Source: Xanthomonas dyei (lineage in GTDB: Bacteria; Pseudomonadota; Gammaproteobacteria; Xanthomonadales; Xanthomonadaceae). Taken from it: a stretch of DNA of 64,000 nt. Both the position numbers and the translations under genes were made by a program. Within the stretch, counting starts at the first letter, position 1; every line of letters begins with the position of its first letter. The stretch covers positions 372,001 to 436,000 of the forward strand of contig NZ_MDEE01000001.1 of assembly GCF_002939865.1 (NCBI RefSeq), written 5' to 3'. The notes below the pieces were generated by a model. It was not told the origin of the DNA and searched no databases. It was given only the letters and a program-made list of their open reading frames with translations. Below are positions 1 through 9,670 of the stretch, piece by piece.

Positions 1-1347
1 GAATACGGCATCGCCGGGCAGACCGAACCGCAGGCACTGCGCGACAAGATCGCCGCGTTGGCGCTCAATGCCAGCCGTGCGGTGGATGCGGGCCCGTTCA
101 CCTCGCTGGAATTCGGCGCGCGCGCCGCACGCCGCGAAAAGCAGAACCGGCATTTCATCAGCAACCAGTCCGGCTACGACCAGCCGATCTCGGCGTATCA
201 GGGTTTGATCTACCCGGTCACGATGCCGGACTTGAATGTGCCCACGCTCACCGGCGGCAACCTGGGCGAGATCGCGCGCGTCGGGTTTGGCGGCTTCGAT
301 CCGAGCACGCTCAATGAGCAGATGCTCGACCACTGGAACGTCAAGGAAGACGTGCGCGAAGCCTTCGCCAAGGCGGTCTTCAGCTCCCAGCTGTTCGGTA
401 CCGATGTCACCGGCAATGTCGGCGTGCGCCTGGTCAATACCAAGACCAGCAGCGACGGCTTCGATTCGGTCGGCGGCACCGTGCAGGCCAGCAGCGACAG
501 CAAGGAGTACACCGACGTGCTGCCCAGCGCGACGCTGAACTTCCTGATCGACGATCAACGCATCCTGCGCTTTGCAGTGGCCAAGGTCATCGCACGCCCG
601 CCGCTGGACGAGCTGCGCACCGGCCGTCGCCTGGACGACCCCACCGTGACCGTCGGCCAGCTCACCGGCAGCGGCGGCAATCCGCAGCTGGACCCGTTCA
701 AGGCCACCCAGGTCGACGTGTCGTACGAGTGGTACTTCCACAAGGAAGCGCTGGCGGCGTTGGCGGTGTATCGCAAGGAAGTGGATTCCAGCATCGGCTA
801 CCGCACCGACCGCGAAGTGATCAACGGCCTGGATTACCTGGTCAGCGCGCCGTTCAATGGCGGCGGCGGCTACATCAATGGTGTGGAACTCACCTTCCAG
901 ACGCCGTTCTTCTTTATCCCGCATATGGAAAACTTCGGCGTCTATTCCAACTATTCGTTGGTCGATTCCAACCTCAAGGAATTCTCGCCGGAAAACAACC
1001 CGCTGCCGCTGAGCGGCCTGGCCCGCAAGACCGGCACCTTCGACCTGTGGTACAGCAATGGCACCTTCGAAGCGCGCGTGGGCTACAAGTACCACAGCCC
1101 CTACACGGTGGTGTACGGCTGGAATGCCGCGCGTCTGGCACGCCTGCAGAGCGAAGGCACCGTGGATCTGAGCTTGAACTGGCAGTACAGCAAGCAGCTC
1201 GGCTTCCGCTTCCAGGCCGGCAATCTCACCAACGAGCCGCTGCGCGCCTACACCGATAACAAGCCCAACCGTCTGGCCAATCAGGACGATGGCGGCTACC
1301 AGCTGTTCGGCCGTCGCTACCAGCTGGAAGCGACGTACCGCTTCTAA
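1..1347 (+). CDS. TonB-dependent receptor, C-terminal part (5' end outside window)
   Basis: The frame is already open at base 1 and runs to a TAA at 1345-1347, so this is the last ~448 residues of a longer protein. The sequence has the alternating aromatic/polar strands of an outer-membrane beta-barrel and ends in RYQLEATYRF, a terminal Phe typical of barrel proteins recognised by the Bam machinery. The plug domain and TonB box would lie upstream of the window. It is followed by a GH53 galactanase and a GH2 beta-galactosidase on the same strand, so it is probably the importer of galacto-oligosaccharides across the outer membrane. Family assignment is firm; the substrate is inferred from the neighbours only. 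Confidence 0.88.
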   Translation, partial: EYGIAGQTEPQALRDKIAALALNASRAVDAGPFTSLEFGARAARREKQNRHFISNQSGYDQPISAYQGLIYPVTMPDLNVPTLTGGNLGEIARVGFGGFDPSTLNEQMLDHWNVKEDVREAFAKAVFSSQLFGTDVTGNVGVRLVNTKTSSDGFDSVGGTVQASSDSKEYTDVLPSATLNFLIDDQRILRFAVAKVIARPPLDELRTGRRLDDPTVTVGQLTGSGGNPQLDPFKATQVDVSYEWYFHKEALAALAVYRKEVDSSIGYRTDREVINGLDYLVSAPFNGGGGYINGVELTFQTPFFFIPHMENFGVYSNYSLVDSNLKEFSPENNPLPLSGLARKTGTFDLWYSNGTFEARVGYKYHSPYTVVYGWNAARLARLQSEGTVDLSLNWQYSKQLGFRFQAGNLTNEPLRAYTDNKPNRLANQDDGGYQLFGRRYQLEATYRF

Positions 1348-1647
1348 GCATCGCGGACGCATGACGCGCAGTCGCCGGCAATGCATGCACGGCACGCAGG
1401 AACCGACAGGTACGCGTTGTACCTGCCGGTTCTGTGCAGGCCACCATGTACCTGCCGCCTGCACCGTCGTGTTCGATCGCCCCCACAGACGCATCTGGCG
1501 CCTGCTGCGCCGGGCAGCAGGCCAGTGACGTCGATCCGCGGGAACGCACTGCGACTCTGGTTGAGATTCCGCACACCGCCTGCGCTGCACGATGGCCACA
1601 TGCAGCATGCTGTTGGCCGCTCCATGGTTGATTTGTCGAGGAATGAC
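1348..1647. other. Gene-free stretch between receptor and galactanase
   Basis: About 300 bases without a convincing gene. The frame of the next gene stays open through much of it, but it reads as low-complexity Arg/Pro/His-rich sequence and has no signal peptide in the right place. No T-tailed terminator was seen. It probably holds the promoter of the galactanase/galactosidase pair. Confidence 0.4.
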
Positions 1648-2850
1648 ATGCGCTCTACACGCCGCTTCTGGACGTCGACGCTGCTGGCGTTGGCATTGTC
1701 CGTTTCCGCACACGCCGCCCAGCCTCCCGCCACGTTGTATCTCGGCGCGGACCTGTCCTACGTCAACGAGATGGAGGAATGCGGTGTGCAATACCGCGAG
1801 AACGGTGTGGTCACCGATCCATTCGAACTGTTCCATGCACATGGTGCCAACCTGGTGCGCGTGCGGCTGTGGAACGATGCGCGCTGGACCAAGTACAGCG
1901 ACCTGACCGACGTCAAAAAGACCATTGCGCGCGCACGTGCACAAGGCATGCAGGTGCTGCTGGACCTGCACTATTCCGACGATTGGGCCGACGGCGAAAA
2001 ACAGCTGATTCCCAAGGCCTGGGCCAGCATCACCGATACCGACGAACTGGCCCGCACGCTCTACGGCTTCACCTACGACACGCTCAGCGCGCTCGATCGC
2101 GCCGGGCTGATGCCGGAGCTGGTGCAGGTGGGCAACGAAAGCAATTCCGACCTGATGGACAGCCAGCCCTGGGACAAGAAGCGCCCCATCGACTGGCAGC
2201 GCAACGCCAAGCTGTTCAACGCCGGCATCAAGGCAGTGCGCGACATGAGCGCGCGTTCGACGATCAAACCGCGGGTGATGCTGCATATCGCCCAGCCGGA
2301 AAATGTGGAGCCGTGGTTCGCCGCCGCCACCAAGGCCGGCGTCACCGACTTCGACCTGATCGGCATCAGCTACTACCGCAAGTGGTCCACCCAGTCGATG
2401 GCGCAGCTGGGCAAGACCATCCAGCGCTTGCGTGGACGCTTTGATGCCGACGTGGTGGTGGTGGAAACCGCCTACCCGTGGACGCTGGAGTCCGGCGACA
2501 CCTCGCATAACCTGCTCGGCGAAGACGCGCTGATTGCCGGCTACCCGGCAACGCCGCAAGGCCAGTCCAAGTACATGATCGATCTCACCCAGCTGGTGAT
2601 CGACACCGGCGGCGCCGGCGTCGTGTACTGGGAACCGGCATGGACCAGCAGCAGCTGCAAGACGCGCTGGGGTACCGGTTCGTCGTGGGAAAACGCCAGC
2701 TTCTTCGATTTCAAGCATGGCAATGACGTGCTGCCGGCGATCGATTTCATGCACCATCCATACACCGGCGCGCCGCCCTCGTACACGCCCGCAGCGCACA
2801 CACCTGCATCGGCACACCCAGCAGGCGCCAGCACGAGGACACAGCCATGA
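1648..2850 (+). CDS. Arabinogalactan endo-beta-1,4-galactanase (GH53), secreted
   Basis: A 400-residue GH53 endo-galactanase that cuts beta-1,4-galactan side chains of pectin. The ATG at 1648 is preceded by GAGGAA and opens a clean Sec signal peptide (charged RSTRR, hydrophobic core, cut near AHA-AQ), which decides the start although the frame is open from 1381. The two clan-A glutamates are visible: acid/base E164 in QVGNESN and nucleophile E273 in VVETAYPW. The early LGADLSYVNEME segment is typical of the family. The C-terminus carries a short Pro/Ala/His-rich tail. The stop overlaps the next start (ATGA), so it is translationally coupled to the beta-galactosidase. Endo-galactanase activity follows from the family. 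Confidence 0.93.
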   Translation: MRSTRRFWTSTLLALALSVSAHAAQPPATLYLGADLSYVNEMEECGVQYRENGVVTDPFELFHAHGANLVRVRLWNDARWTKYSDLTDVKKTIARARAQGMQVLLDLHYSDDWADGEKQLIPKAWASITDTDELARTLYGFTYDTLSALDRAGLMPELVQVGNESNSDLMDSQPWDKKRPIDWQRNAKLFNAGIKAVRDMSARSTIKPRVMLHIAQPENVEPWFAAATKAGVTDFDLIGISYYRKWSTQSMAQLGKTIQRLRGRFDADVVVVETAYPWTLESGDTSHNLLGEDALIAGYPATPQGQSKYMIDLTQLVIDTGGAGVVYWEPAWTSSSCKTRWGTGSSWENASFFDFKHGNDVLPAIDFMHHPYTGAPPSYTPAAHTPASAHPAGASTRTQP

Positions 2851-5414
2851 CCGGCATCAATCGTCGCGAGTTGCTGCGCGGCATGCTTGCAAGCGGTGTG
2901 AGCGCCGCACTTCCGGTCGGCGCGGCTGCCGCGCTGGTGCCAGGTAGTGCCGGCGCCGCATCGGCGACTGCCAAAAACACACCACCGGCTGGCCCATTAG
3001 GTGACGCAACGCTGGCGCCACGCGAGCGGCTGCTGTTCGACTTGGGTTGGCGCTTTCATCTGGGCCATGCCAGCGACCCGTCGCGCGATTTCGAATTCGG
3101 CACCTTCCAGCGCACCTTCGCCAAGGCCGGAAAGGACACCGCCACCGCTGCGCAACTGAGCTTCGACGACAGCAGCTGGCAGCAGATGGATCTGCCGCAC
3201 GACTGGGCCGTGACCCTGCCCTTTCGCCCGGAGCCGATCTCCGCTTCGATGACCGAGGAAGACCCGGCGGCGGCACACGGCTACAAGGCGTTGGGAACGA
3301 GCTTTCCCGAAAACAGCGTGGGCTGGTATCGGCGCACGCTGCAGATTCCCGCAAGCGATCTGGGCAAGCGCATCTGCCTGGTGTTCGACGGCGTGTTCCG
3401 CGATTGCGTGGTGTTCTGCAATGGCCACATCGTTGGGCGCAATGCCAGCGGCTATTGCGGCTTCGAGGTCGACCTGAGCGAAGTGTTGGACTACGGCAAG
3501 CCCAACCTCATCGCCGTGCGCGTGGATGCCACGTTGGGCGAAGGCTGGTTTTACGAAGGCGCCGGCATCTATCGGCATCTGTGGCTGCAGAAGACCGACC
3601 CCCTGCATCTGCCGCAAGATGGCGTGTTCGTGCGCAGCACCGTGCAGGGCGACAGCGCCACTGCGCAGGTGTCAGCCGAAGTGCGCAACGACGGCACCGC
3701 CTCGCGCCAATGCAGCGTACAGGCCCGCATCACCGCACCCGATGGACGCGTGGTGGCGCAAGCGGTGAGTGCATCCATCACGGTGGCGCCGGGCCAGGTG
3801 CAACAGCTCGAACAGACCCTCCCGTTGGGCCAGGCGGCGTTGTGGTCGATCGACACCCCGCAGCTCTACACCCTCACCACCAGCGTGCACAGCGATGGCA
3901 AGGCCACCGATGCGGTGGCCACCACCTTCGGCGTGCGCAGCATCGCGTTCGACGCGCAGCGCGGTTTTCTGTTGAACGGCGCGCCCCTCAAGCTGCACGG
4001 CACCAACAACCATCAGGACCATGCCGGCGTCGGCACCGCCATCCCCGACGCCCTGCACGAATGGCGCCTGCGCCAGCTCAAGTCGATGGGCTGCAACGCG
4101 TATCGCAGCTCGCACAATCCAGCCACCCCCGAACTGCTTGCCCTGTGCGACCGCCTGGGCATGTTCGTGATCGAAGAAACCCGCCGCATGTCCACCGACC
4201 CCGAAGCGATGGGCGAACTGGAAACCATGGTCCGCCGTGGACGCAATCATCCCAGCGTAATCCTGTGGTCGCTCGGCAATGAAGAACCGCAGCAGGTGAC
4301 CGAGCGCGGCGCGCGCATCGTCGCACGCATGCAGCAGCGCGTGCGCCAGCTCGACCCCACCCGCCCCACCACCTTTGCCATGGACAAAGGCTTCGGCGAC
4401 GGCGTGGGACAGGTGGTGGACGTGGTCGGCTTCAATTACCGCACCAGCCAGATGGACGGCTTCCACGCGCAATACCCCAATATCCCCATCTACGGCAGCG
4501 AAACCGGCAGCACCGTGTCGGTGCGCGGCAACTATCAGCGCGACGACGCACGTGGCTATACCCGCGCCTACGACCTGGACCACCCCTGGTGGGCGAGCAC
4601 CGCAGAAGCGTGGTGGAGCTACGTCGCGCAACGCCCGTGCATCGCTGGCGGTTTTATCTGGACAGGCTTCGACTACCGCGGCGAACCAACGCCCTACAAC
4701 CGCTGGCCGAATGTCGCCTCGCAGTTCGGCGTGCTCGACAGCTGTGGGTTCCCCAAGGACAACTACTGGTACTACCGCGCACAGTGGACGCGCGAACCAG
4801 TGCTGCATCTGTTCCCGCACTGGAACTGGGACGGCCTGCTGCAGCCCGATGACAACGGCCACCTCGCCGTCTGGTGCCATAGCAATCTCGACGCGGTGGA
4901 GCTGCTGGTCAACGGCGTCAGCCAGGGCCTGAAGCAAGTGCCGGCCTACGGCCATGTCGAATGGCGGGTGAAATACGCCCCCGGCGTCATCGAAGCGCGC
5001 GGCTATCGCGGCGGCAAACTGGTGCTCACCGAACGCCGTGAAACCGTTGGCAAGCCCGCCGCCATCCGCCTGAGTTGCGACCGCAACGCGCTGCACGCCG
5101 ATGCCGAAGATGTGGCGGTGGTGAAAGTGGAGATCGTCGATGCGCAAGGCCGCCTGGTCCCCGATGCCGACAACCAAGTGCACTTCGCACTGCGCGGCCC
5201 CGCGCAGCTGATCGGCGTGGGCAACGGCGACCCCGGCAGCCACGAAGACGACAAGGCGCCGCAACGCAATGCCTTCAATGGTTTGTGCGCAGCGCTGCTG
5301 CAGACAACGCAAAAGACGGGAGACATTGTGCTGCAGGCCACCGCCCCTGGCCTGATGTCGGCCACCCTGCGTATCACTGCAAAAGCGGCCACGCCACGCG
5401 CAGCAGTGGCCTGA
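2847..5414 (+). CDS. Beta-galactosidase, glycoside hydrolase family 2, Tat-type leader
   Basis: An 855-residue GH2 enzyme, expected to release galactose from the oligosaccharides made by the upstream galactanase. The N-terminus NRRELLRGMLASG followed by a hydrophobic Ala-rich stretch looks like a twin-arginine export signal, suggesting a folded periplasmic enzyme. The jelly-roll N-domain includes FDDSSWQQMDLPHDW. The barrel carries acid/base E479 in SLGNEE and nucleophile E552 in YGSETGS. The C-terminal third looks like added beta-sandwich domains. The start overlaps the galactanase stop by 4 bases. Its length is nearer the shorter bacterial GH2 galactosidases than to E. coli LacZ. A different GH2 specificity cannot be excluded, but the partner gene makes galactose the likely product. 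Confidence 0.92.
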   Translation: MTGINRRELLRGMLASGVSAALPVGAAAALVPGSAGAASATAKNTPPAGPLGDATLAPRERLLFDLGWRFHLGHASDPSRDFEFGTFQRTFAKAGKDTATAAQLSFDDSSWQQMDLPHDWAVTLPFRPEPISASMTEEDPAAAHGYKALGTSFPENSVGWYRRTLQIPASDLGKRICLVFDGVFRDCVVFCNGHIVGRNASGYCGFEVDLSEVLDYGKPNLIAVRVDATLGEGWFYEGAGIYRHLWLQKTDPLHLPQDGVFVRSTVQGDSATAQVSAEVRNDGTASRQCSVQARITAPDGRVVAQAVSASITVAPGQVQQLEQTLPLGQAALWSIDTPQLYTLTTSVHSDGKATDAVATTFGVRSIAFDAQRGFLLNGAPLKLHGTNNHQDHAGVGTAIPDALHEWRLRQLKSMGCNAYRSSHNPATPELLALCDRLGMFVIEETRRMSTDPEAMGELETMVRRGRNHPSVILWSLGNEEPQQVTERGARIVARMQQRVRQLDPTRPTTFAMDKGFGDGVGQVVDVVGFNYRTSQMDGFHAQYPNIPIYGSETGSTVSVRGNYQRDDARGYTRAYDLDHPWWASTAEAWWSYVAQRPCIAGGFIWTGFDYRGEPTPYNRWPNVASQFGVLDSCGFPKDNYWYYRAQWTREPVLHLFPHWNWDGLLQPDDNGHLAVWCHSNLDAVELLVNGVSQGLKQVPAYGHVEWRVKYAPGVIEARGYRGGKLVLTERRETVGKPAAIRLSCDRNALHADAEDVAVVKVEIVDAQGRLVPDADNQVHFALRGPAQLIGVGNGDPGSHEDDKAPQRNAFNGLCAALLQTTQKTGDIVLQATAPGLMSATLRITAKAATPRAAVA

Positions 5415-5419
5415 AGCAA

Positions 5420-5443
5420 CTCGCCCCGTGGCTACGGGGCGAG
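5420..5443 (+). terminator. Hairpin after the galactanase/galactosidase operon
   Basis: A perfect 10-base stem, CTCGCCCCGT and ACGGGGCGAG, closes a GGCT loop six bases after the beta-galactosidase stop. There is no T-run, so it may be an mRNA-stabilising 3' hairpin rather than an intrinsic terminator. Confidence 0.45.
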
Positions 5444-5558
5444 ACTGGCTGCTCGGTGATGGCAAGCAGCAAACGGCACCAGACACCGTGCCGCCATGTC
5501 ATGTCCAGCAGGTCGAGCGACAGCATCATGTCATTGCGCTGCGCTTGCATCCAGGTAC

Positions 5559-5864
5559 TCAAGCCTGAGTGCTTCCGGCATCCGGATCGCGTGGAAAATA
5601 CCGATTGAGCTTTTCATCCCAGGCCTGGAACTGCGCAAGCGTGTAACCGTCCATCGGACGTGGATCGTCGGCTACCGCTTTTTGCTGCGCCACGTAGGCG
5701 ATGCGTTGCGACGATAGTTCGTCCCACGCTTTGCGAAGCGTGACCGGATCCGGATGCGAGACCAGCATCGCTTCCAATAGCGTGGCTTGCGCAACACGTG
5801 CAGCCAGCAGATCGCTGAGCGCATCGGTGACTGCGCGCATCCATTCCTCGTTACGAGTGTCCAT
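5559..5864 (-). CDS. Small hypothetical protein (101 aa)
   Basis: Not recognised. The ATG at 5864 begins [12 protein letters not shown] and gives a soluble, helical, charged protein of 101 residues. The frame extends upstream to 6017, but that part (Cys/His/Arg-rich) has shadow composition. The C-terminal half has [15 protein letters not shown], which looks like a real amphipathic helix. There is no signal peptide, membrane segment or Cys motif. It lies convergent to the galactosidase and divergent from the chemotaxis receptor. Amino-acid composition supports real coding. Confidence 0.6.
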   Translation of the reverse strand: MDTRNEEWMRAVTDALSDLLAARVAQATLLEAMLVSHPDPVTLRKAWDELSSQRIAYVAQQKAVADDPRPMDGYTLAQFQAWDEKLNRYFPRDPDAGSTQA

Positions 5865-6159
5865 GCCAAGCGTACCGCGAGCGTTGATAGAGCCCGAGCG
5901 TATCGCGTGCACGCCGATGGCAATGTGCACTGCCCTTGGCCGGCCACCCGCTGCGCAATGGTCTGCACAACGCAGCACAGAAAGCCGTTGCATTGTCAGT
6001 CGGTTTTTCCCCGACAACCCGGCAATACCGGCTAAATACGAGCTCGACCGCAGGATTTCAGTTCTGTGCCGGTTGGTCGCTATCCAGTTGCCGATTCATC
6101 ACATGCGTTTCACGCACAGGTCGATCGGTGCCTTCCCCATGGACATCAGGACCATCCAC
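5865..6159. other. Divergent intergenic region upstream of the chemotaxis receptor
   Basis: About 295 bases between the small hypothetical gene (minus) and the chemoreceptor (plus); it must hold both promoters. I looked for a FliA-type promoter and found no convincing match. The receptor frame is open throughout, but the translated residues do not look like protein. Confidence 0.4.
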
Positions 6160-8424
6160 ATGACCGCTTATTTGCAACGCCATAACGTCGGCCGCCGTCT
6201 CGGCGCCGCGTTTGGAATCCTGATCCTGCTGTCGAGTCTGCTTGTGGCAATCGGCTTGAGTTCCATGGCCAATGCCAGAAAACAATTCGATTTCATCGTG
6301 CTGGACCGCATGGCCAAGATCGAGATCGGCAACAGCATGCTCGATGCCAATTCGTCGATCTTGATTGCGCTGGGCACCTACGCCATGACGACCAGCGACG
6401 AACTCAACAAGGAAGCGGTCGCAACCATCAAGAGTCAGCGGCAGCGGTATACCGACCTGCGTGCCAAGCTCGATACGCTTTCCAGCTCGGAGGCCGGACG
6501 CAAGATCCGCGCGGAGATGGACGAGCGCCGTGCTGTAGCGGGCAAATTCAACGATGAGGTCATGGCGCTGGCTGCCAAGAACGACAACACCCAGGCGCAA
6601 GCAGTGCTCAGTGAGAAAGCACGTCCTGCCACGACGGCGTGGCAAGACAAGATTCGTGAACTGGTGACGCGTCAGGAAGTCCAAAGCCAAGAGGCCTACG
6701 CAGAAGCGGTGCAGTCGATGAACCGCGCCAAGCTGCTGTTGCTGATCGGCGGAGTCGCCGTCGTGGCGATCAGCAGCCTGCTCGCCTGGCTGATCACCCG
6801 CAGCCTGACCCAGCCGCTGGCACGCGCCACCAAGGCCGCCGAAGCCATCGCCAACGGTCAGCTGGACAACAACGTCCAGACCGATGCAAAAGACGAAACC
6901 GGCCGCCTGTTGCGTGCCATGAGCGGCATGCAGGTACAGCTGCAAGCCTTGCTCAGCGCACAGGGCGACATGGCCAAGCGCCACAACGATGGGCAGATCA
7001 GCTTCCGCATCGATGCCAACGCATTTCCCGGCGATTACGGCCGCATGGCGCAGGACACCAATACCCTGGTCGCCTCGCATCTTGCGGTGCAGACCACGCT
7101 TGCGCGCATCATGGGCCGCTATGCGATTGGCGACCTGAGCGAGAGCATGGACGCGCTGCCAGGCGAAAAAGCCGTACTCACCCAGACCATGAACGAGGTC
7201 AAGGCCAATCTGTCGGCGATGAATGTCGAAATCAAGCAGCTGGCGCAGTCGGCGGCAAACGGCGATTTCAGCGCACGCGGCGATGCCGACCGCTTCCAGT
7301 ACGACTTCCACATCATGGTCGACAGCCTTAACCAGCTGATGGCCACTGCCGATGGCAATCTGCAGTCGCTGTCGTCGCTGCTGCAGTCCATCGCGGCGGG
7401 CGATCTCACTGCCCGCATGAGCGGCGACTTCAAGGGCGTGTTCGCACAGATGCGCGACGACGCCAATGCCACCGCCGCACAGCTGGCCGAGATTGTCGGG
7501 CGCATCCAGCACTCGGCGGTGTCGATCAATTCGGCCGCCAGCGAAATTGCCGCCGGCAATCAGGACCTGTCGCAGCGCACCGAGCAGCAGGCGGCCAACC
7601 TGGAAGAAACCGCCGCATCGATGGAAGAACTCACCTCCACCGTCAAGCAAAATGCCGAACATGCACGCCAGGCCAATCAGCTGGCCATCGGTGCCGCTAG
7701 CGTCGCCTCGCAGGGCGGCGACATCGTCAGCAAGGTCGTGGGCACCATGACCGGCATCGAAGCCTCGTCCAAGAAGATTGCCGACATCATCAGCGTCATC
7801 GACGGCATCTCCTTCCAGACCAACATCCTGGCGCTGAACGCAGCGGTCGAAGCCGCACGCGCCGGCGAACAAGGTCGCGGTTTTGCGGTGGTCGCCAGCG
7901 AAGTGCGCACCCTCGCCCAACGCTCCACCGCGGCGGCCAAGGAGATCAAGAGCCTGATCGACGATTCGGTCGAGCGCGTGGCCGAAGGCTCGGCACTGGT
8001 GCACAGCGCCGGCACCACGATGGCCGAGATCGTGGCCAGCGTGCAGCGCGTCACCGACATCATGGGCGAAATTTCCGCCGCCTCGCAGGAGCAGTCGGCC
8101 GGTATCGAACAGGTCAACCTCACCGTCACCCAGATGGACGAAACCACGCAGCAAAATGCCGCACTGGTGGAAGAGGCAACGGCCGCCGCACGCTCGATGG
8201 AAGAACAGGCTGTGCAGCTCAGGCAGGCGGTGTCGATCTTCAAGATCGAAGCCGAACGCCCGTCAGTTGTGCGCGCAGCTGCACCGACCGTGTTGCATCC
8301 CAAGAAGCCGGCCGGTGTTGCCGCAACGAAGCCACGCGTTGCCGCGACATCGATCAAGCGCCCGGTCAGGCAAGCGGTAGTCGCCAGCGCGTCGAACAAT
8401 GGCGCGGATTGGCAAGAGTTCTAA
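6160..8424 (+). CDS. Methyl-accepting chemotaxis protein with C-terminal CheR/CheB tether
   Basis: A 754-residue transmembrane chemoreceptor. ATG 6160 is chosen over ATG 6139 because AGGA sits about nine bases upstream of it. TM1 is about residues 14-35, followed by a helical periplasmic sensor (~36-188, four-helix-bundle type), TM2 (~190-212), a HAMP domain (~213-265), further HAMP-like segments ([22 protein letters not shown]) and a long coiled-coil signalling domain. The highly conserved hairpin tip begins near residue 551 ([17 protein letters not shown]). The last residues, DWQEF, fit the xWxxF pentapeptide that tethers CheR and CheB in Tar/Tsr-type receptors. It should sense a periplasmic ligand and control CheA through CheW. 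The ligand cannot be predicted. Confidence 0.95.
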   Translation: MTAYLQRHNVGRRLGAAFGILILLSSLLVAIGLSSMANARKQFDFIVLDRMAKIEIGNSMLDANSSILIALGTYAMTTSDELNKEAVATIKSQRQRYTDLRAKLDTLSSSEAGRKIRAEMDERRAVAGKFNDEVMALAAKNDNTQAQAVLSEKARPATTAWQDKIRELVTRQEVQSQEAYAEAVQSMNRAKLLLLIGGVAVVAISSLLAWLITRSLTQPLARATKAAEAIANGQLDNNVQTDAKDETGRLLRAMSGMQVQLQALLSAQGDMAKRHNDGQISFRIDANAFPGDYGRMAQDTNTLVASHLAVQTTLARIMGRYAIGDLSESMDALPGEKAVLTQTMNEVKANLSAMNVEIKQLAQSAANGDFSARGDADRFQYDFHIMVDSLNQLMATADGNLQSLSSLLQSIAAGDLTARMSGDFKGVFAQMRDDANATAAQLAEIVGRIQHSAVSINSAASEIAAGNQDLSQRTEQQAANLEETAASMEELTSTVKQNAEHARQANQLAIGAASVASQGGDIVSKVVGTMTGIEASSKKIADIISVIDGISFQTNILALNAAVEAARAGEQGRGFAVVASEVRTLAQRSTAAAKEIKSLIDDSVERVAEGSALVHSAGTTMAEIVASVQRVTDIMGEISAASQEQSAGIEQVNLTVTQMDETTQQNAALVEEATAAARSMEEQAVQLRQAVSIFKIEAERPSVVRAAAPTVLHPKKPAGVAATKPRVAATSIKRPVRQAVVASASNNGADWQEF

Positions 8425-8457
8425 GCCGGCGTTTTTAGCAAGAGATGGCGCAATACG

Positions 8458-8485
8458 AAGGCCGGCTGCGTGAGCAACCGGCCTT
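8458..8485. terminator. Bidirectional hairpin between chemoreceptor and aminotransferase genes
   Basis: AAGGCCGG (8458-8465) pairs perfectly with CCGGCCTT (8478-8485) across a 12-base loop, between two convergent genes. It can serve both strands. T-runs are short on either side, so its strength as a terminator is uncertain. Confidence 0.55.
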
Positions 8486-8532
8486 CTGCATTGCACCCGA
8501 TTGCCCTCCAATCAATGACGACGAGACAGCGA

Positions 8533-9657
8533 TCAGCTCCACTCGGCCAGCAACTGCGCCATCCGCGCAAGACCCAGCTCCAGCTCCTCAGGCGACACAC
8601 CGCCGGCGCCCAACCGCAGGTGCTGCGGGCAGGCGTACGCACCGCCGGACATCACAAACGTCTTGTACGGCGGCGCCAGCAGGCGGCTGCTGAACGTATC
8701 GGCATCGATCGGCAGGTTGAGATGCGCCAGACCAAGCAGCCCCGCCTGCGGCCGCTGCCATGTCAGTGCCGGCTGCTCGGCCACAAAGCGGTCCAGCAGA
8801 TCGATCCGCATACGCCCCATCGCACGCGAATGCGCGACCGCAGCGTCGAAATGCTCCGGACGTAGCGCAACCTCGGCAATGCGCTCCCCCAGTACGTTCA
8901 TGATCTCGCTGGTGTTTTCGCGCAGGACCATCGCCGCATTGAGCAAGGCTTGGTCGCGCGTCACCAGCCAGCCGGTACGCAGCCCCTGCAGGCCGAGTAG
9001 CTTCGACACGCTGCCGGTGCTCACTCCGCGGTCGTAAAGGGTCGCGATGCGTGGCGTCTCCTGCCTGTCCCACTCCAGGCCGCGATAGACCTCGTCGGAA
9101 AGGATGTAGGCACCCACGCGCTCTGCCGCAGCCACAATGCGCTGCAACGTAGCCAGGTTCTCCACGCGTCCGGTCGGATTGTTGGGATTGCACAGGAAGA
9201 TGAGCTTGGTCTTGGGCGTGACCAGCGCTTCGAGCTGGTCGATATCCAGTGCCCAGCCGGAGGCCTCCGAACGCGTCACCAACTTGGGCACCGCACCGAT
9301 TTGCTGTGCCAGCACCAGCGGTTGCTGCCACCCCGGTGCATCGATGACGAACTCATCGCCGGCAGCGAGCAATTGCGTCAGCACCAAGTAGTTCGCCTCC
9401 TGCGCGCCGGCGGTGATCAGCACATCCTGCAACCCGCATGTGCTGGCATACCCATACTGCGCCAGCACCCGTTCGCGCAGCAGTGGCAAGCCTTGATAGT
9501 CCTCGCCGGTCCAGTCCAGCGACTGCGCAGGATCCAGGTGCGCCAGATAGCGCTGCAATGGCGGCGAAGGCGACAACGAATAGGTGACGCAGGCATCGGG
9601 CTTGGCACGATGCGCGGTGAGCCATTGCTCCCAAAAACTGTTCGACGGCACAGGCAT
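8533..9657 (-). CDS. Class I/II PLP-dependent aminotransferase
   Basis: A 374-residue fold-type I aminotransferase, sixth and last gene of the 8.5-15 kb operon. Key elements in order: an AQEANY segment near residue 85, CNPNNPTG (~156-163), the pyridine-binding Asp in SDEVYRG (D188) and the Schiff-base Lys in SVSKLLG (K219), followed by RTGW with the substrate-carboxylate region. All expected catalytic residues are present, so it should be active on an amino acid or its keto acid. The start at 9657 lies 13 bases after the SDR stop. Given the tryptophan dioxygenase homologue upstream, kynurenine or another aromatic amino acid is a reasonable substrate guess, but the sequence does not fix it. 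Confidence 0.85.
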   Translation of the reverse strand: MPVPSNSFWEQWLTAHRAKPDACVTYSLSPSPPLQRYLAHLDPAQSLDWTGEDYQGLPLLRERVLAQYGYASTCGLQDVLITAGAQEANYLVLTQLLAAGDEFVIDAPGWQQPLVLAQQIGAVPKLVTRSEASGWALDIDQLEALVTPKTKLIFLCNPNNPTGRVENLATLQRIVAAAERVGAYILSDEVYRGLEWDRQETPRIATLYDRGVSTGSVSKLLGLQGLRTGWLVTRDQALLNAAMVLRENTSEIMNVLGERIAEVALRPEHFDAAVAHSRAMGRMRIDLLDRFVAEQPALTWQRPQAGLLGLAHLNLPIDADTFSSRLLAPPYKTFVMSGGAYACPQHLRLGAGGVSPEELELGLARMAQLLAEWS

Positions 9658-9670
9658 GTGTCAGGCTCCC

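Noticed and set aside
3672-5486. A 604-codon minus-strand frame opposite the GH2 gene
   Set aside because: Same reason: antisense of strong coding sequence with shadow composition.
6058-8154. A 698-codon open frame on the minus strand opposite the chemoreceptor
   Set aside because: It mirrors the chemoreceptor codon pattern, is His/Gly/Arg-rich without a domain, and has no ribosome site. High GC leaves antisense frames open.
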